NCBI GenBank assembly: GCA_026391515.1 | Contig: JAPLEC010000447.1 | Span: 1 to 48,120 of the forward strand | Source of the DNA: Bacteroidia bacterium | Lineage (GTDB): Bacteria > Bacteroidota > Bacteroidia > Bacteroidales > VadinHA17 | Direction of reading: 5' to 3' | Length of the DNA stretch: 48,120 bases | Shown here: positions 34,708 through 42,998 of the stretch, one piece after another | How positions within the stretch are numbered: position 1 is the stretch's first letter | Layout: each line of letters starts with the position of its first letter | Made by a program: the position numbers and the translations under genes | The notes under the pieces: generated by a model | The model's database searches: none | Seen by the model: only the letters and a program-made list of their open reading frames with translations | Told to the model about the DNA's origin: nothing

Positions 34708-35793
34708 ATGGACAACAGGTATGTAATTATCATGGCCGGAGGAGTAGGGAGTCGATTCTGGCCATTAAGCCGCCGAAGCAGACCTAAACAATTTCTTGAT
34801 ATCCTGGGAACAGGAGAAACCCTGATTCAACAGACTTTCAGAAGGTTTAAATCCAACTGTCCGGAAGAAAATATTTTTATTGTCACAAGTGCAGGACATA
34901 AAGATATTGTGATTGAGCAGCTTGGAATTGCTCCTTCCAATGTACTGGCCGAGCCTTTTCGCCGCAATACAGCACCCTGTCTTGCATACGGAACTTTCAG
35001 AATATTAAAGGAAAATCCTGATGCTGTTATTACCATCACACCTGCAGATCATCTGATAGTTAAGGAAGACAAATTTTGCAAAGTAATAGAGGAAAGCATG
35101 AATTTTGTGAAAGATAATGATGTATTATTGACATTAGGAATAAAACCTGACAGGCCTGAAACCGGATATGGGTATATTCAGGCTGACCGTAAAAAGCCGG
35201 TTAAAGGATACAGTAACCTGCTTAAAGTGAAGACTTTTACTGAAAAACCAAATATTGAGCTTGCAAAAGTATTTATACAAAGCGGCGATTTTTACTGGAA
35301 TTCCGGAATTTTCATCTGTAACATAAAATCAATTATAGCAGCTTTCGAAAAATATCTGCCTGACATGTTTACTGCCTTTGATGAGGGCAAAAAACTATTT
35401 GGGACGAAACAGGAAAACAGCTTTATCGCAAGAACGTATGCCGAATGCAAGAGCATTTCAATCGATTATGGCATTATGGAGAAAGCTGATAATGTTTATG
35501 TAATGTGTACCGACATCGGCTGGTCAGATCTGGGTACGTGGAGTTCTCTCTATGATCATTCTTTACTCGATAAAAGCGGGAATTCGAGAATTAAAGGTAA
35601 TATTTTTTCATACGATAACAGGGGAAATATCTTTAATATCTCTTCCGGAAAGGTTGCTGTGATACAGGGACTTAAAGATTATATTGTTGTCGAATCTGAT
35701 GATGTTCTTCTGATTGTAAAGAAAGAAGAAGAGCAGAACATAAAAAATTATCTTGAAGATGTGAAGAAAGAAACGAAAGAAAAGTATTTATAG
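34708..35793 (+). CDS. manC: Mannose-1-phosphate guanylyltransferase
   Basis: Makes GDP-mannose from mannose-1-phosphate and GTP for polysaccharide and glycoprotein synthesis. The pyrophosphorylase signature GGVGSRFWPLSRRSRPKQF is at the N-terminus, followed by AEPFRRNTAPCLAYG, ITPADHLI, FTEKP and FYWNSGIFI. The start was set at ATG 34708 (MDNRYVIIMAGG, 361 residues), 9 nt after a purine-rich aagga; the longer frame from 34639 adds unsupported residues. It lacks the C-terminal isomerase domain of bifunctional ManC proteins. Confidence 0.92.
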   Translation: MDNRYVIIMAGGVGSRFWPLSRRSRPKQFLDILGTGETLIQQTFRRFKSNCPEENIFIVTSAGHKDIVIEQLGIAPSNVLAEPFRRNTAPCLAYGTFRILKENPDAVITITPADHLIVKEDKFCKVIEESMNFVKDNDVLLTLGIKPDRPETGYGYIQADRKKPVKGYSNLLKVKTFTEKPNIELAKVFIQSGDFYWNSGIFICNIKSIIAAFEKYLPDMFTAFDEGKKLFGTKQENSFIARTYAECKSISIDYGIMEKADNVYVMCTDIGWSDLGTWSSLYDHSLLDKSGNSRIKGNIFSYDNRGNIFNISSGKVAVIQGLKDYIVVESDDVLLIVKKEEEQNIKNYLEDVKKETKEKYL

Positions 35794-35826
35794 ATAGGAT
35801 TTTATAGACTTGCATGACCGCAAGAC

Positions 35827-35860
35827 AAAAAAAGAGGCTGTTTTTACAGCCTCTTTTTTT
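35827..35860. terminator. Bidirectional intrinsic terminator between manC and gldN
   Basis: aaaaaaagaggctg (35827-35840) and cagcctcttttttt (35847-35860) are perfect reverse complements around a 6-nt loop. Each strand reads as a GC stem followed by a U run, fitting convergent genes on both sides. Confidence 0.85.
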
Positions 35861-35872
35861 CAGACATATCTT

Positions 35873-36694
35873 CTAGTATTCCCAAAGATCGTGTTCAATA
35901 TTAAACAGCTCGTTTTTAATACGTTCGGCTTCAAAAAGGGCTGGTTTACCGGCTAAATAATCATTTATTTTCCTGTCATCATATACGTTTGATTCGCCAA
36001 GCATATAACTGCTAAATCTTCTCTGCATGAAAAAATCATCGAACGAAATTCTTTGAGCATCATTTCTTGCAGAAAATACCTCATATTTTGCAAGAATATC
36101 CCTGATTTCATTAAACTTAATCCAGCCTACTTCTTTTTTATCGGGTTCACCTGAAGGATTAGTGTATAAGAAAAGGAGTTCAATAGCAATAATTCTAACA
36201 TCAAGTTTTGAGAGCTTTTTATCAAAATACCATTCTTCATACAATACAAGGTTTTGTAACATATCTCTTTTTGCATCTCCTTTAACAATAGTATCTTTAA
36301 AAGTAGTACCATCTCCCACCGGTTTTTGAATATGCTGTTCTCCACCACCCATATTTTTCTCGATATCATCATAGGTGGTAGGAGCAAAACTCAAAGCATT
36401 GTAAACAGTAATATTCCCGGCTTTAATTTCATCTAGAATAATATTTATAAAACTTTTTCTGCCATCCTGAGTATTGGTTTTTATGGGATAATATAAAGGG
36501 AAATTGACCTTTTCACGGAGATCAACCATGCGGTAATACCTTTTTGACCAGGCAGCGTCAGCTTCCCTGAGGAATGGATAATTGATCTTTTTGGCATCAG
36601 GAATCGACTTCTGATAAATATCACCGAATGACTGACTTTTTACCAATCCGGCGAATGACAGAATGATAACCCCCAAAATAATTCGCTTATTCAT
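35873..36694 (-). CDS. gldN: Type IX secretion / gliding motility protein GldN
   Basis: Periplasmic component that forms the outer-membrane-associated ring with GldK (PorN and PorK in Porphyromonas). A Sec signal (about 1-20, ending KSQS) is visible. The 273-residue length and last position in the porP-gldK-gldL-gldM-gldN order identify it; the DIEKNMGGGEQHIQKPVGDGTTF and LVLYEEWYFDKKLSKLDVRI segments are typical of the family. It lies 21 nt after gldM. Confidence 0.88.
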   Translation of the reverse strand: MNKRIILGVIILSFAGLVKSQSFGDIYQKSIPDAKKINYPFLREADAAWSKRYYRMVDLREKVNFPLYYPIKTNTQDGRKSFINIILDEIKAGNITVYNALSFAPTTYDDIEKNMGGGEQHIQKPVGDGTTFKDTIVKGDAKRDMLQNLVLYEEWYFDKKLSKLDVRIIAIELLFLYTNPSGEPDKKEVGWIKFNEIRDILAKYEVFSARNDAQRISFDDFFMQRRFSSYMLGESNVYDDRKINDYLAGKPALFEAERIKNELFNIEHDLWEY

Positions 36695-36715
36695 AGTGTA
36701 ACTATTATATTAAAT

Positions 36716-38326
36716 CTAATCTATTTTAAGACTAATTGCTGGTAATGCTATTATTTTCCCTGTCGGACTTTTTGCTGTTATATCATCGAAATACAACCTT
36801 TGTCCTCTGGTCATCTTCGCAATTTGGGTTTTCTGCTCAGGTGTAAGTTTTGAACTATTACTTATTACACCAACACTTCCAAAACTTCCCGGGAACATGA
36901 TTGTAAATCCGGTCACCTTAAATTGAAGATCGAATTCGAACTCTTTGAGGACAGCATATACTTCGTCCATATTTTTGGCGGCACTTAAGGAAATTGTTCC
37001 AAAACTCTTTCCGCCAAATTCAGACACAGGTGTAGGAACATTCTTTATCCTGAAATTTTTCGGAGGATATTTTATTATTTGACCGTTTTCACCTTCACCT
37101 GAGACGGAGATCTGGATAATGCTGCCAGGTTCACCTGTTGGTGTGATTGCCCATTCTCCGGGGAATAATTCATTGGTTCTTGCGTTTCGAATTCTTTCTT
37201 TTTTAATATTACCCGTGTTACTATTGACTCTAATTCTGTCTGGCCTTATACCAGGTGCTGAAACATCAAGAGGATTAGGAATTCCTGCGTACAAAACATT
37301 AACAGCACTTGCTGCAATGTTTGCACTGGATTCTACAACCTGATATTCTGAATGGAAAGGAATTTCTCTTGTTGTTTTTCCGTCGGGTGAAGGAAGTGAA
37401 ATAATCCCATTCCATGGTTTTATTCCAAGAGTTGTCGCTTTAACAGAATATATTCCTCTGCCGGCATCATCAAGTTCGAGAGGTGTTTGGCCCACAGTAA
37501 TAACAGGTCTTTGAAGAGTATCTATTCCGGCAAGGACAACTGATGCTTCATAATTTGTTCCGAGTGCTACAGTATTGGAGTTTGGGAGGACCACTGCAGC
37601 GAGCTTATTAACCTTAAAATTAGATTTATCAATCTGGGTATAAAGCCAGTTAATAACTTCAGTTTCAGCATTTCTGACATCCACCTGAACTTTTGTCAAC
37701 AGAGCATTGGCTCCCACAAGTGGCATAAGCTGAAATGTATAATTTGGCCAGGGTTCTATAGCTCCGTCTTCACTTGGCCCTGGTTCAAAATTAAGGGTTT
37801 TTTTCAACGATGCTTCAATAACAGGATTTTCTCCTTGAACAATCATATAAATTAATGAATCGCGAAAATCATTTAAGATATGCATCAGTTCATACCCCTT
37901 ACCATCTTCGTTATCACCAACAAGGATCTGGGAAGGTATATTATTCTCATCATATTTCACAAGAGAGTCAATGATTATTTCTCTCCCACGAATAGCCGGA
38001 GGATTTTTACCATCAGCCTCTTTGATCATCATTATCTTGAGATCCTGAATGAATTCATACGTTTCATCAGCACGCTGTTTTACATAAAGGGCTTTTTTAT
38101 AGTATGGACCGGTTTTCACAGGAGTTGTTGCAAAAGATTCTGCAAAATCGCTATACATGATTCTGTTTTTTTCAACATAATTATCGACCGTAAGCTTAAG
38201 CCCCTTGTCAACCTTCATGAATGCTTTAACAACTTCCTTTTGTACGTTAAGTGCAAGCATGGCGGTAAGCACAAGGTACATCATACCGATCATCTTTTGC
38301 CGTGGGGATAGCTTTTCGTGAGCCAT
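36716..38326 (-). CDS. gldM: Type IX secretion motor protein GldM
   Basis: A 536-residue protein with one N-terminal transmembrane helix (MIGMMYLVLTAMLALNV) and a long periplasmic part of successive domains. With GldL it forms the proton-driven motor that powers T9SS transport and gliding; its periplasmic end contacts the GldK/GldN ring. The N-terminus MAHEKLSPRQKMIGMMYLVL is strongly conserved in the family. It lies 40 nt after gldL. Confidence 0.94.
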   Translation of the reverse strand: MAHEKLSPRQKMIGMMYLVLTAMLALNVQKEVVKAFMKVDKGLKLTVDNYVEKNRIMYSDFAESFATTPVKTGPYYKKALYVKQRADETYEFIQDLKIMMIKEADGKNPPAIRGREIIIDSLVKYDENNIPSQILVGDNEDGKGYELMHILNDFRDSLIYMIVQGENPVIEASLKKTLNFEPGPSEDGAIEPWPNYTFQLMPLVGANALLTKVQVDVRNAETEVINWLYTQIDKSNFKVNKLAAVVLPNSNTVALGTNYEASVVLAGIDTLQRPVITVGQTPLELDDAGRGIYSVKATTLGIKPWNGIISLPSPDGKTTREIPFHSEYQVVESSANIAASAVNVLYAGIPNPLDVSAPGIRPDRIRVNSNTGNIKKERIRNARTNELFPGEWAITPTGEPGSIIQISVSGEGENGQIIKYPPKNFRIKNVPTPVSEFGGKSFGTISLSAAKNMDEVYAVLKEFEFDLQFKVTGFTIMFPGSFGSVGVISNSSKLTPEQKTQIAKMTRGQRLYFDDITAKSPTGKIIALPAISLKID

Positions 38327-38366
38327 TTTGTAGGTAGTTTAATTAGGTAAAACAAACGATGATGCA

Positions 38367-39239
38367 TTACTTGACATTCATAGCGGCAAGCATATTTCCA
38401 TAAACATTATTCAAAGCAGATAGATTATCGTTGAGTTTGGATATCTGTTCGCGATATTTTTTGGTGTCACCTGAAGATTCTGTCAGATCTTTCATCAGGC
38501 CCTGCAAGCCTTTAAAGAGAGCGTCAGATTCTTTAACATGATCGTCTGCACCTTTCTTCTGAAGTTCGTAAACTGCATTCAATGCAGAAAGGTTTTTGTT
38601 CAGAACCTCAAGCTGCTGCTGGTATGATTTGCCTCCGGATTCTATAACCGACAGAGAATCAGCAATATTCTTGTAATTTGATCCGGTTTCATTTATAATC
38701 TTTGTGGTTGTCTGATATGATTCAGACAGTTTGCCAAGAGATTCATTTGCCGTATTGATGGTTCCCATATACTTGGTTGAGGCAGCTGTAATATCGCCCA
38801 TCGCATTTATGTTGGCTGTTGAATCGCCAAGCTTTTTCATGCCGACGCCAAGCTTCTGGAACAGGTCGGGAGTGATCTCGGCTTTTTCAAGCATCTCGTC
38901 AAATTTTGCAAGGGCTGCTGAACCTGCACCTCCTCCACCACCAACTCCACCACGATATTTCCCACCGTGAGAAGGTAATTCTTCGACTCCTTCTTCAGGA
39001 ATACCTGCAAGTTCCGGATAGACAAGTGACCAGTCAACCTCTTCATGCAAAGGTTCAAATGCTGAAAAGAAGAAGATAACTGCTTCTGTACACAGACCAG
39101 CACAAAGCATAAAAGTTGCTCCGTGCCAGTGCGATATCTTAAACAATGCACCTATGATAACTACTGATGCACCTATACCATAAAGTTTGGCGATGAAATT
39201 CTTCCATCCACTGCTTTGTACTATTTCTGCTAGACTCAT
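38367..39239 (-). CDS. gldL: Type IX secretion motor protein GldL
   Basis: A 290-residue inner-membrane protein with two N-terminal helices (about 19-34 and 40-60) and a cytoplasmic part. An acidic residue, E52, lies in the second helix (LCTEAVIFFF), as expected for the proton path of the GldLM motor. SHWHG before it is conserved. The middle has a glycine-rich linker (about 93-108), and the C-terminal half looks like a helical, partly coiled-coil region. Next to gldM, its motor partner. Confidence 0.93.
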   Translation of the reverse strand: MSLAEIVQSSGWKNFIAKLYGIGASVVIIGALFKISHWHGATFMLCAGLCTEAVIFFFSAFEPLHEEVDWSLVYPELAGIPEEGVEELPSHGGKYRGGVGGGGGAGSAALAKFDEMLEKAEITPDLFQKLGVGMKKLGDSTANINAMGDITAASTKYMGTINTANESLGKLSESYQTTTKIINETGSNYKNIADSLSVIESGGKSYQQQLEVLNKNLSALNAVYELQKKGADDHVKESDALFKGLQGLMKDLTESSGDTKKYREQISKLNDNLSALNNVYGNMLAAMNVK

Positions 39240-39273
39240 ATACCTGATAATTTTAGGGTTATTTCAATTTTAA

Positions 39274-40620
39274 TTATAATTCTGCTCCAATATAAGTTCT
39301 TACATTACGGAAACCTATATAAGGTTTTGTAGAATCCTGATATTCATAGTCTCTTGTGCTTGTCTGAAGAAAATATGCAATATCTTTCCATGATCCGCCG
39401 CGGATAACCTTACGCTTTAAGATAGGAGGATCCTGTGGTGTGGCGTTGTATTCATAGTTAGGCTGCAAATCGTGCTGGAATATATATGCTGATGGATGAT
39501 ATGCACCGCAGGTCCATTCAGCAACGTTTCCTGCCATGTCATATAATCCGAATTCGTTCGGGTCGTATGAAGCTACTTTTCCGGCATATACATTTCCGTC
39601 ATCGATATAATTTCCGCGCAGAGGTTTAAAGTTTGCCAGAAAGCATCCTTTATCATTACGTGTATAAGGTCCTCCCCATGGATACATTGAGAGGTCGAGA
39701 CCTCCCCTGGCTGCATATTCCCATTCTGTTTCGAGAGGCAGCCTGTATGCCTGGACATCAGAGATTCCATTCTTTCTTAATGCAGTATTCATATAATCGG
39801 TTCTCCATCTGCTGAAAGCATTAGCCTGCGGCCATGAAATACCAACAACAGGATAATCGTCAAATGACGGATGCCAGAAATAAAGATCTGCCATTGGGTC
39901 ATTGAAAGAATAAGTAAAATCACGGATCCAGCATAAAGTGTCAGGATAAATGTTTATAATGACTGTTTTAATGAAAGAAGAACGGTCTTTTACATCAGTA
40001 CGTGTACCGTCAATATTTGTTACCTGTCCTTCGTATTTTCCTGTATTGTTCTGGTAATCATAGACATATCTTGATCTTGCAGCTTGCTGATAATCAACCC
40101 AGAAGTATTTATAATTAAATCTCCGGACATCATACTGTTTTTTACCGTTAAATCTTTCTTCGGGCGGATAATACATTTCTTCAATAATACCTTTGGTTGT
40201 TTCCTCTTCCGGATCTATTTTTTCATCCCAGTTAATGATATTAGGTTCAAGTATATTACCTTCATCGTCGACAACGAAATATTCCCTTTCGGCAATCTGA
40301 GCTTCGCCCAGCTTTGTTCTGAGAATAGAATCGCGGACCCAGTAAACAAACTGACGGTACTTGTTATTGGTAATTTCTGTCTGATCCATCCAGAACGCAT
40401 CAACAGTGACAGATTTTGAAAGGCTGTTCATTGCAAACAGAGCATCCTGGTCGCTGGGCCCCATCACGAAATTGCCGGCGGGTATAAATGCCATCTCCAG
40501 AGGTTCCGGTTCAAAAAACTTCTTCCTTCCCGGCACACCGGTCAGCTCTCCATTATCGGATGAGCCGCACCCAGTCATGAACATTATAATAATCAGGGCA
40601 AATAGGATTACCTTTTTCAT
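39274..40620 (-). CDS. gldK: Type IX secretion lipoprotein GldK
   Basis: An outer-membrane lipoprotein (lipobox FMTGC near residue 18) with a sulfatase-modifying-factor-like (FGE) domain: AFIPAGNFVMGPSDQD, FWMDQTEITNNKYRQFVYW, LPLETEWEYAARGG, GLYDMAGNVAEWTCG and VIRGGSWKD. It forms the periplasmic ring with GldN. The start was set at ATG 40620 (MKKVILFALI, 448 residues); the longer frame begins at TTG 40644. Catalytic cysteine of true FGE enzymes is not expected in this family. Confidence 0.93.
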   Translation of the reverse strand: MKKVILFALIIIMFMTGCGSSDNGELTGVPGRKKFFEPEPLEMAFIPAGNFVMGPSDQDALFAMNSLSKSVTVDAFWMDQTEITNNKYRQFVYWVRDSILRTKLGEAQIAEREYFVVDDEGNILEPNIINWDEKIDPEEETTKGIIEEMYYPPEERFNGKKQYDVRRFNYKYFWVDYQQAARSRYVYDYQNNTGKYEGQVTNIDGTRTDVKDRSSFIKTVIINIYPDTLCWIRDFTYSFNDPMADLYFWHPSFDDYPVVGISWPQANAFSRWRTDYMNTALRKNGISDVQAYRLPLETEWEYAARGGLDLSMYPWGGPYTRNDKGCFLANFKPLRGNYIDDGNVYAGKVASYDPNEFGLYDMAGNVAEWTCGAYHPSAYIFQHDLQPNYEYNATPQDPPILKRKVIRGGSWKDIAYFLQTSTRDYEYQDSTKPYIGFRNVRTYIGAEL

Positions 40621-40666
40621 ATTTCTTAGTAATTTATAATGCAAGTAAGTTATTTTTTTTTAATAA

Positions 40667-41626
40667 TCATAAAAATCTTATACTTTTATATCTCATAGGA
40701 CTTTTTCCAAGGCTCAGGTCAAAACAATAATTCACCATAAATTCGTGCGATCCGCTTGTATTTTTTCTTATATCCGATAGCGGAAAATCATAAGAATAGC
40801 CTATGCGGATCCCATTAAAAAGCTCAAAACCGATTATCCCAATCACTGCATCACCGGCTCTGTAAGAAACGCCTCCCCATACCTTTTTATTGTATCGCAA
40901 TAAAGAAGTTACATTAAACTGAATAATCTTGCCATCACTGTAAGCAAATACTGAAGGAAGCAACTCGAAAGATGGATTTGTCAGCTGCACATTATAGCCT
41001 GCTGTCAGATAATAATGCCTGCTGACATAAGAAATAACTTTGGTTTTTTCTTTAGTATATTTTATTTTAGGTTGATTTATATGTGTAACTGACAGAGAAG
41101 CATAGTATTTATCGGCATTTAAATACACACCAAAGCCTGCATCAAAAGCTACAAAGTTCTCTTTACTGGTTGGAATTAACGGATCGTCATCAGGTGAGAC
41201 AAAACCATTGCCATAATCGGGTATGTTCCAGGTAGGATCAATCGTTTTATTTATTATGCCAAGATTAATTCCTATTCCCAGTTTTGCTATATTAAGATCA
41301 AGAAGATAAGAATAAACAGCCGACAGATTTAAATCTTTATCAAATCCGACATTATCGGTTTCTATTACAAGTCCAACACCGTGTTTTCTTTTAAAAAGTG
41401 AAATTGGAGCAGAAACATCAAAAAGAGTTGTAGATGGTGCCCCCTTAAAACCTACCCACTGCTGTCTGTTAAGAGCTGTGGCACAAATCATACCGGAAGT
41501 GCCCGCAACACCGGGATTATATGTCAGAGTATTAAACATATATTGACTTGTCAGAGGATCCTGCTGTGACAAGCCTGAAAAACATATTAAGACTAAAAAA
41601 AGAAATGCTACACTAAGTCTTTTCAT
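40667..41626 (-). CDS. porP: PorP/SprF-family outer-membrane protein
   Basis: A 319-residue beta-barrel of the PorP/SprF family, beginning with a signal peptide (MKRLSVAFLFLVLICFSGLSQ) and the family hallmark QDPLTSQYMFNTLTYNPGVAGTSG. It heads the T9SS core operon and in related bacteria associates with the ring or with surface adhesins. The start was set at ATG 41626, since the longer frame from 41701 precedes the signal peptide and overlaps the predicted promoter. Confidence 0.9.
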   Translation of the reverse strand: MKRLSVAFLFLVLICFSGLSQQDPLTSQYMFNTLTYNPGVAGTSGMICATALNRQQWVGFKGAPSTTLFDVSAPISLFKRKHGVGLVIETDNVGFDKDLNLSAVYSYLLDLNIAKLGIGINLGIINKTIDPTWNIPDYGNGFVSPDDDPLIPTSKENFVAFDAGFGVYLNADKYYASLSVTHINQPKIKYTKEKTKVISYVSRHYYLTAGYNVQLTNPSFELLPSVFAYSDGKIIQFNVTSLLRYNKKVWGGVSYRAGDAVIGIIGFELFNGIRIGYSYDFPLSDIRKNTSGSHEFMVNYCFDLSLGKSPMRYKSIRFL

Positions 41627-41698
41627 TTCTTCACTAAGCCTAAAGATTTGATACAATTGAGTTGAACCAGTAAAATAAATAAAAATATAAAACGTAAA

Positions 41699-41729
41699 CA
41701 AATATACTTTTATTTATTTAAGAGTGAAA
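41699..41729 (-). promoter_or_regulatory. Promoter of the T9SS core operon
   Basis: On the minus strand TATATTTG (41699-41706) matches TAnnTTTG, and TTTC (41726-41729) lies 19 nt upstream, one mismatch from the -33 TTTG. It would give a leader of about 65 nt before porP. Confidence 0.55.
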
Positions 41730-41811
41730 AATAGTTGTTTTGATAAGTGTTCATCAGCGGAATGATTAACGGAGTTGTATTTATGACAAAAGGAGAAAAA
41801 ACAATGAGCAA

Positions 41812-42981
41812 TCACGATTTTAATCTGTCAATTCCCTGTATCCATCTTTCAGGAACTTCATTCCGGTTAGCCCTTAAATAATCTTCATGTGAACAGGCAA
41901 TATAGAAATTCTTGTCAGCTTCGGTGGTCAGTTCCATCCACCATCGGTCTGTAAGATTGCTCTTTACAAAAATGAGATCATCCTCAAGATCTGTTACCCT
42001 GACATGATACCTGACAAATCGCCCTGATTTACTGTTACTTAGTATAGGTGCTTCGTACTGTTTCTGTGAGAACCCTTCAAGGAAGAACCATAATATCTGG
42101 GCAGCCAGACCGGTGGTCTGACACCTGATATCCATATCGGGATTTACATCAAACAGACCAAATATTTTCAGATTATCAGAAATCCCGGCATATCTTGCCA
42201 AAAGACATATTTCTTCACCGTAAAAACCATTGGGAGAAGGACTTATGGTTCCCGGTGCATCCGATTGTCTGACTGCAGAAATATCGAAAACAGCCAGATC
42301 AGAATCTCTGAAAAGGGGTTCAGTGAGGTAGATCGCTTTTCTGACATCACCAATTCTGACAAGTTCGGATTTTCGTTTTAAAAAACGATTAACCACTTGC
42401 TGATCATTAAGATATGTCTGGTAACCGATATTAATATAATGATGTAAAGTGCTTTTATGATTGTGCATTATGTTACTTAGATAATTAAATGAGTCAGACT
42501 CTTTCTTTTCAATGCTGAAATCTATTCTTGAATCAACAGCAGTAAGAGTATATTTCATTTTAAGATTTGATAAAGCTTTATCAATTGAAACCACAAGTGC
42601 GCTGCTTCCTCCGATTATAATAGGAAAAATATTTTCACCAATAAGATAGACCAGGATATCAGTTAATCCGGCAATGGTGTCGTTAAATGCAACCCCCTGT
42701 TTCATATTGCCCAGATCGATGATTTTTGATTTACCGGGGATCCTGGCAAGCTTGTAAAGTTCCTTTCTGATAAAGTCAGGTCCTTTCATTGTACCTGTTC
42801 CGGGAGAATTTCGTCCTTCAGGAACACCAAACAGAGCAATTTTATAATTGCTTAAATCCTTAAGTGGCTTACTGTCAGTATGTATAGTGATAGAATGAGG
42901 GAAACCTGCCTGACATGTAAGATGCTCAAATTCAGGTCTTTCAATGCTTACGGGATTAAAATAATCATTCAGATCCATCAT
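41812..42981 (-). CDS. Ureohydrolase-fold protein with degenerate metal site
   Basis: A 389-residue member of the arginase/formimidoylglutamase superfamily. The four ureohydrolase motifs can be followed but have lost most manganese ligands: GGDHS-type motif reads GGSSAL, DAHxD reads DSRID, the DxDxxDP motif reads FDISAVRQSDAPG, and the ExNP motif reads DVNP. PSPNGFYGEEICLLARYAG is strongly family-like. Bacteroidota have a conserved group of such proteins, often annotated as formimidoylglutamase. Catalysis on guanidino substrates looks unlikely. It follows topA by 17 nt and precedes the T9SS operon. Confidence 0.72.
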   Translation of the reverse strand: MMDLNDYFNPVSIERPEFEHLTCQAGFPHSITIHTDSKPLKDLSNYKIALFGVPEGRNSPGTGTMKGPDFIRKELYKLARIPGKSKIIDLGNMKQGVAFNDTIAGLTDILVYLIGENIFPIIIGGSSALVVSIDKALSNLKMKYTLTAVDSRIDFSIEKKESDSFNYLSNIMHNHKSTLHHYINIGYQTYLNDQQVVNRFLKRKSELVRIGDVRKAIYLTEPLFRDSDLAVFDISAVRQSDAPGTISPSPNGFYGEEICLLARYAGISDNLKIFGLFDVNPDMDIRCQTTGLAAQILWFFLEGFSQKQYEAPILSNSKSGRFVRYHVRVTDLEDDLIFVKSNLTDRWWMELTTEADKNFYIACSHEDYLRANRNEVPERWIQGIDRLKS

Positions 42982-42998
42982 AGTTGATATAAGGTGGT

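Noticed and set aside
37880..38311. 143-residue plus-strand frame inside gldM
   Set aside because: Antisense to a well-supported gene; composition follows the gldM codon pattern in reverse.
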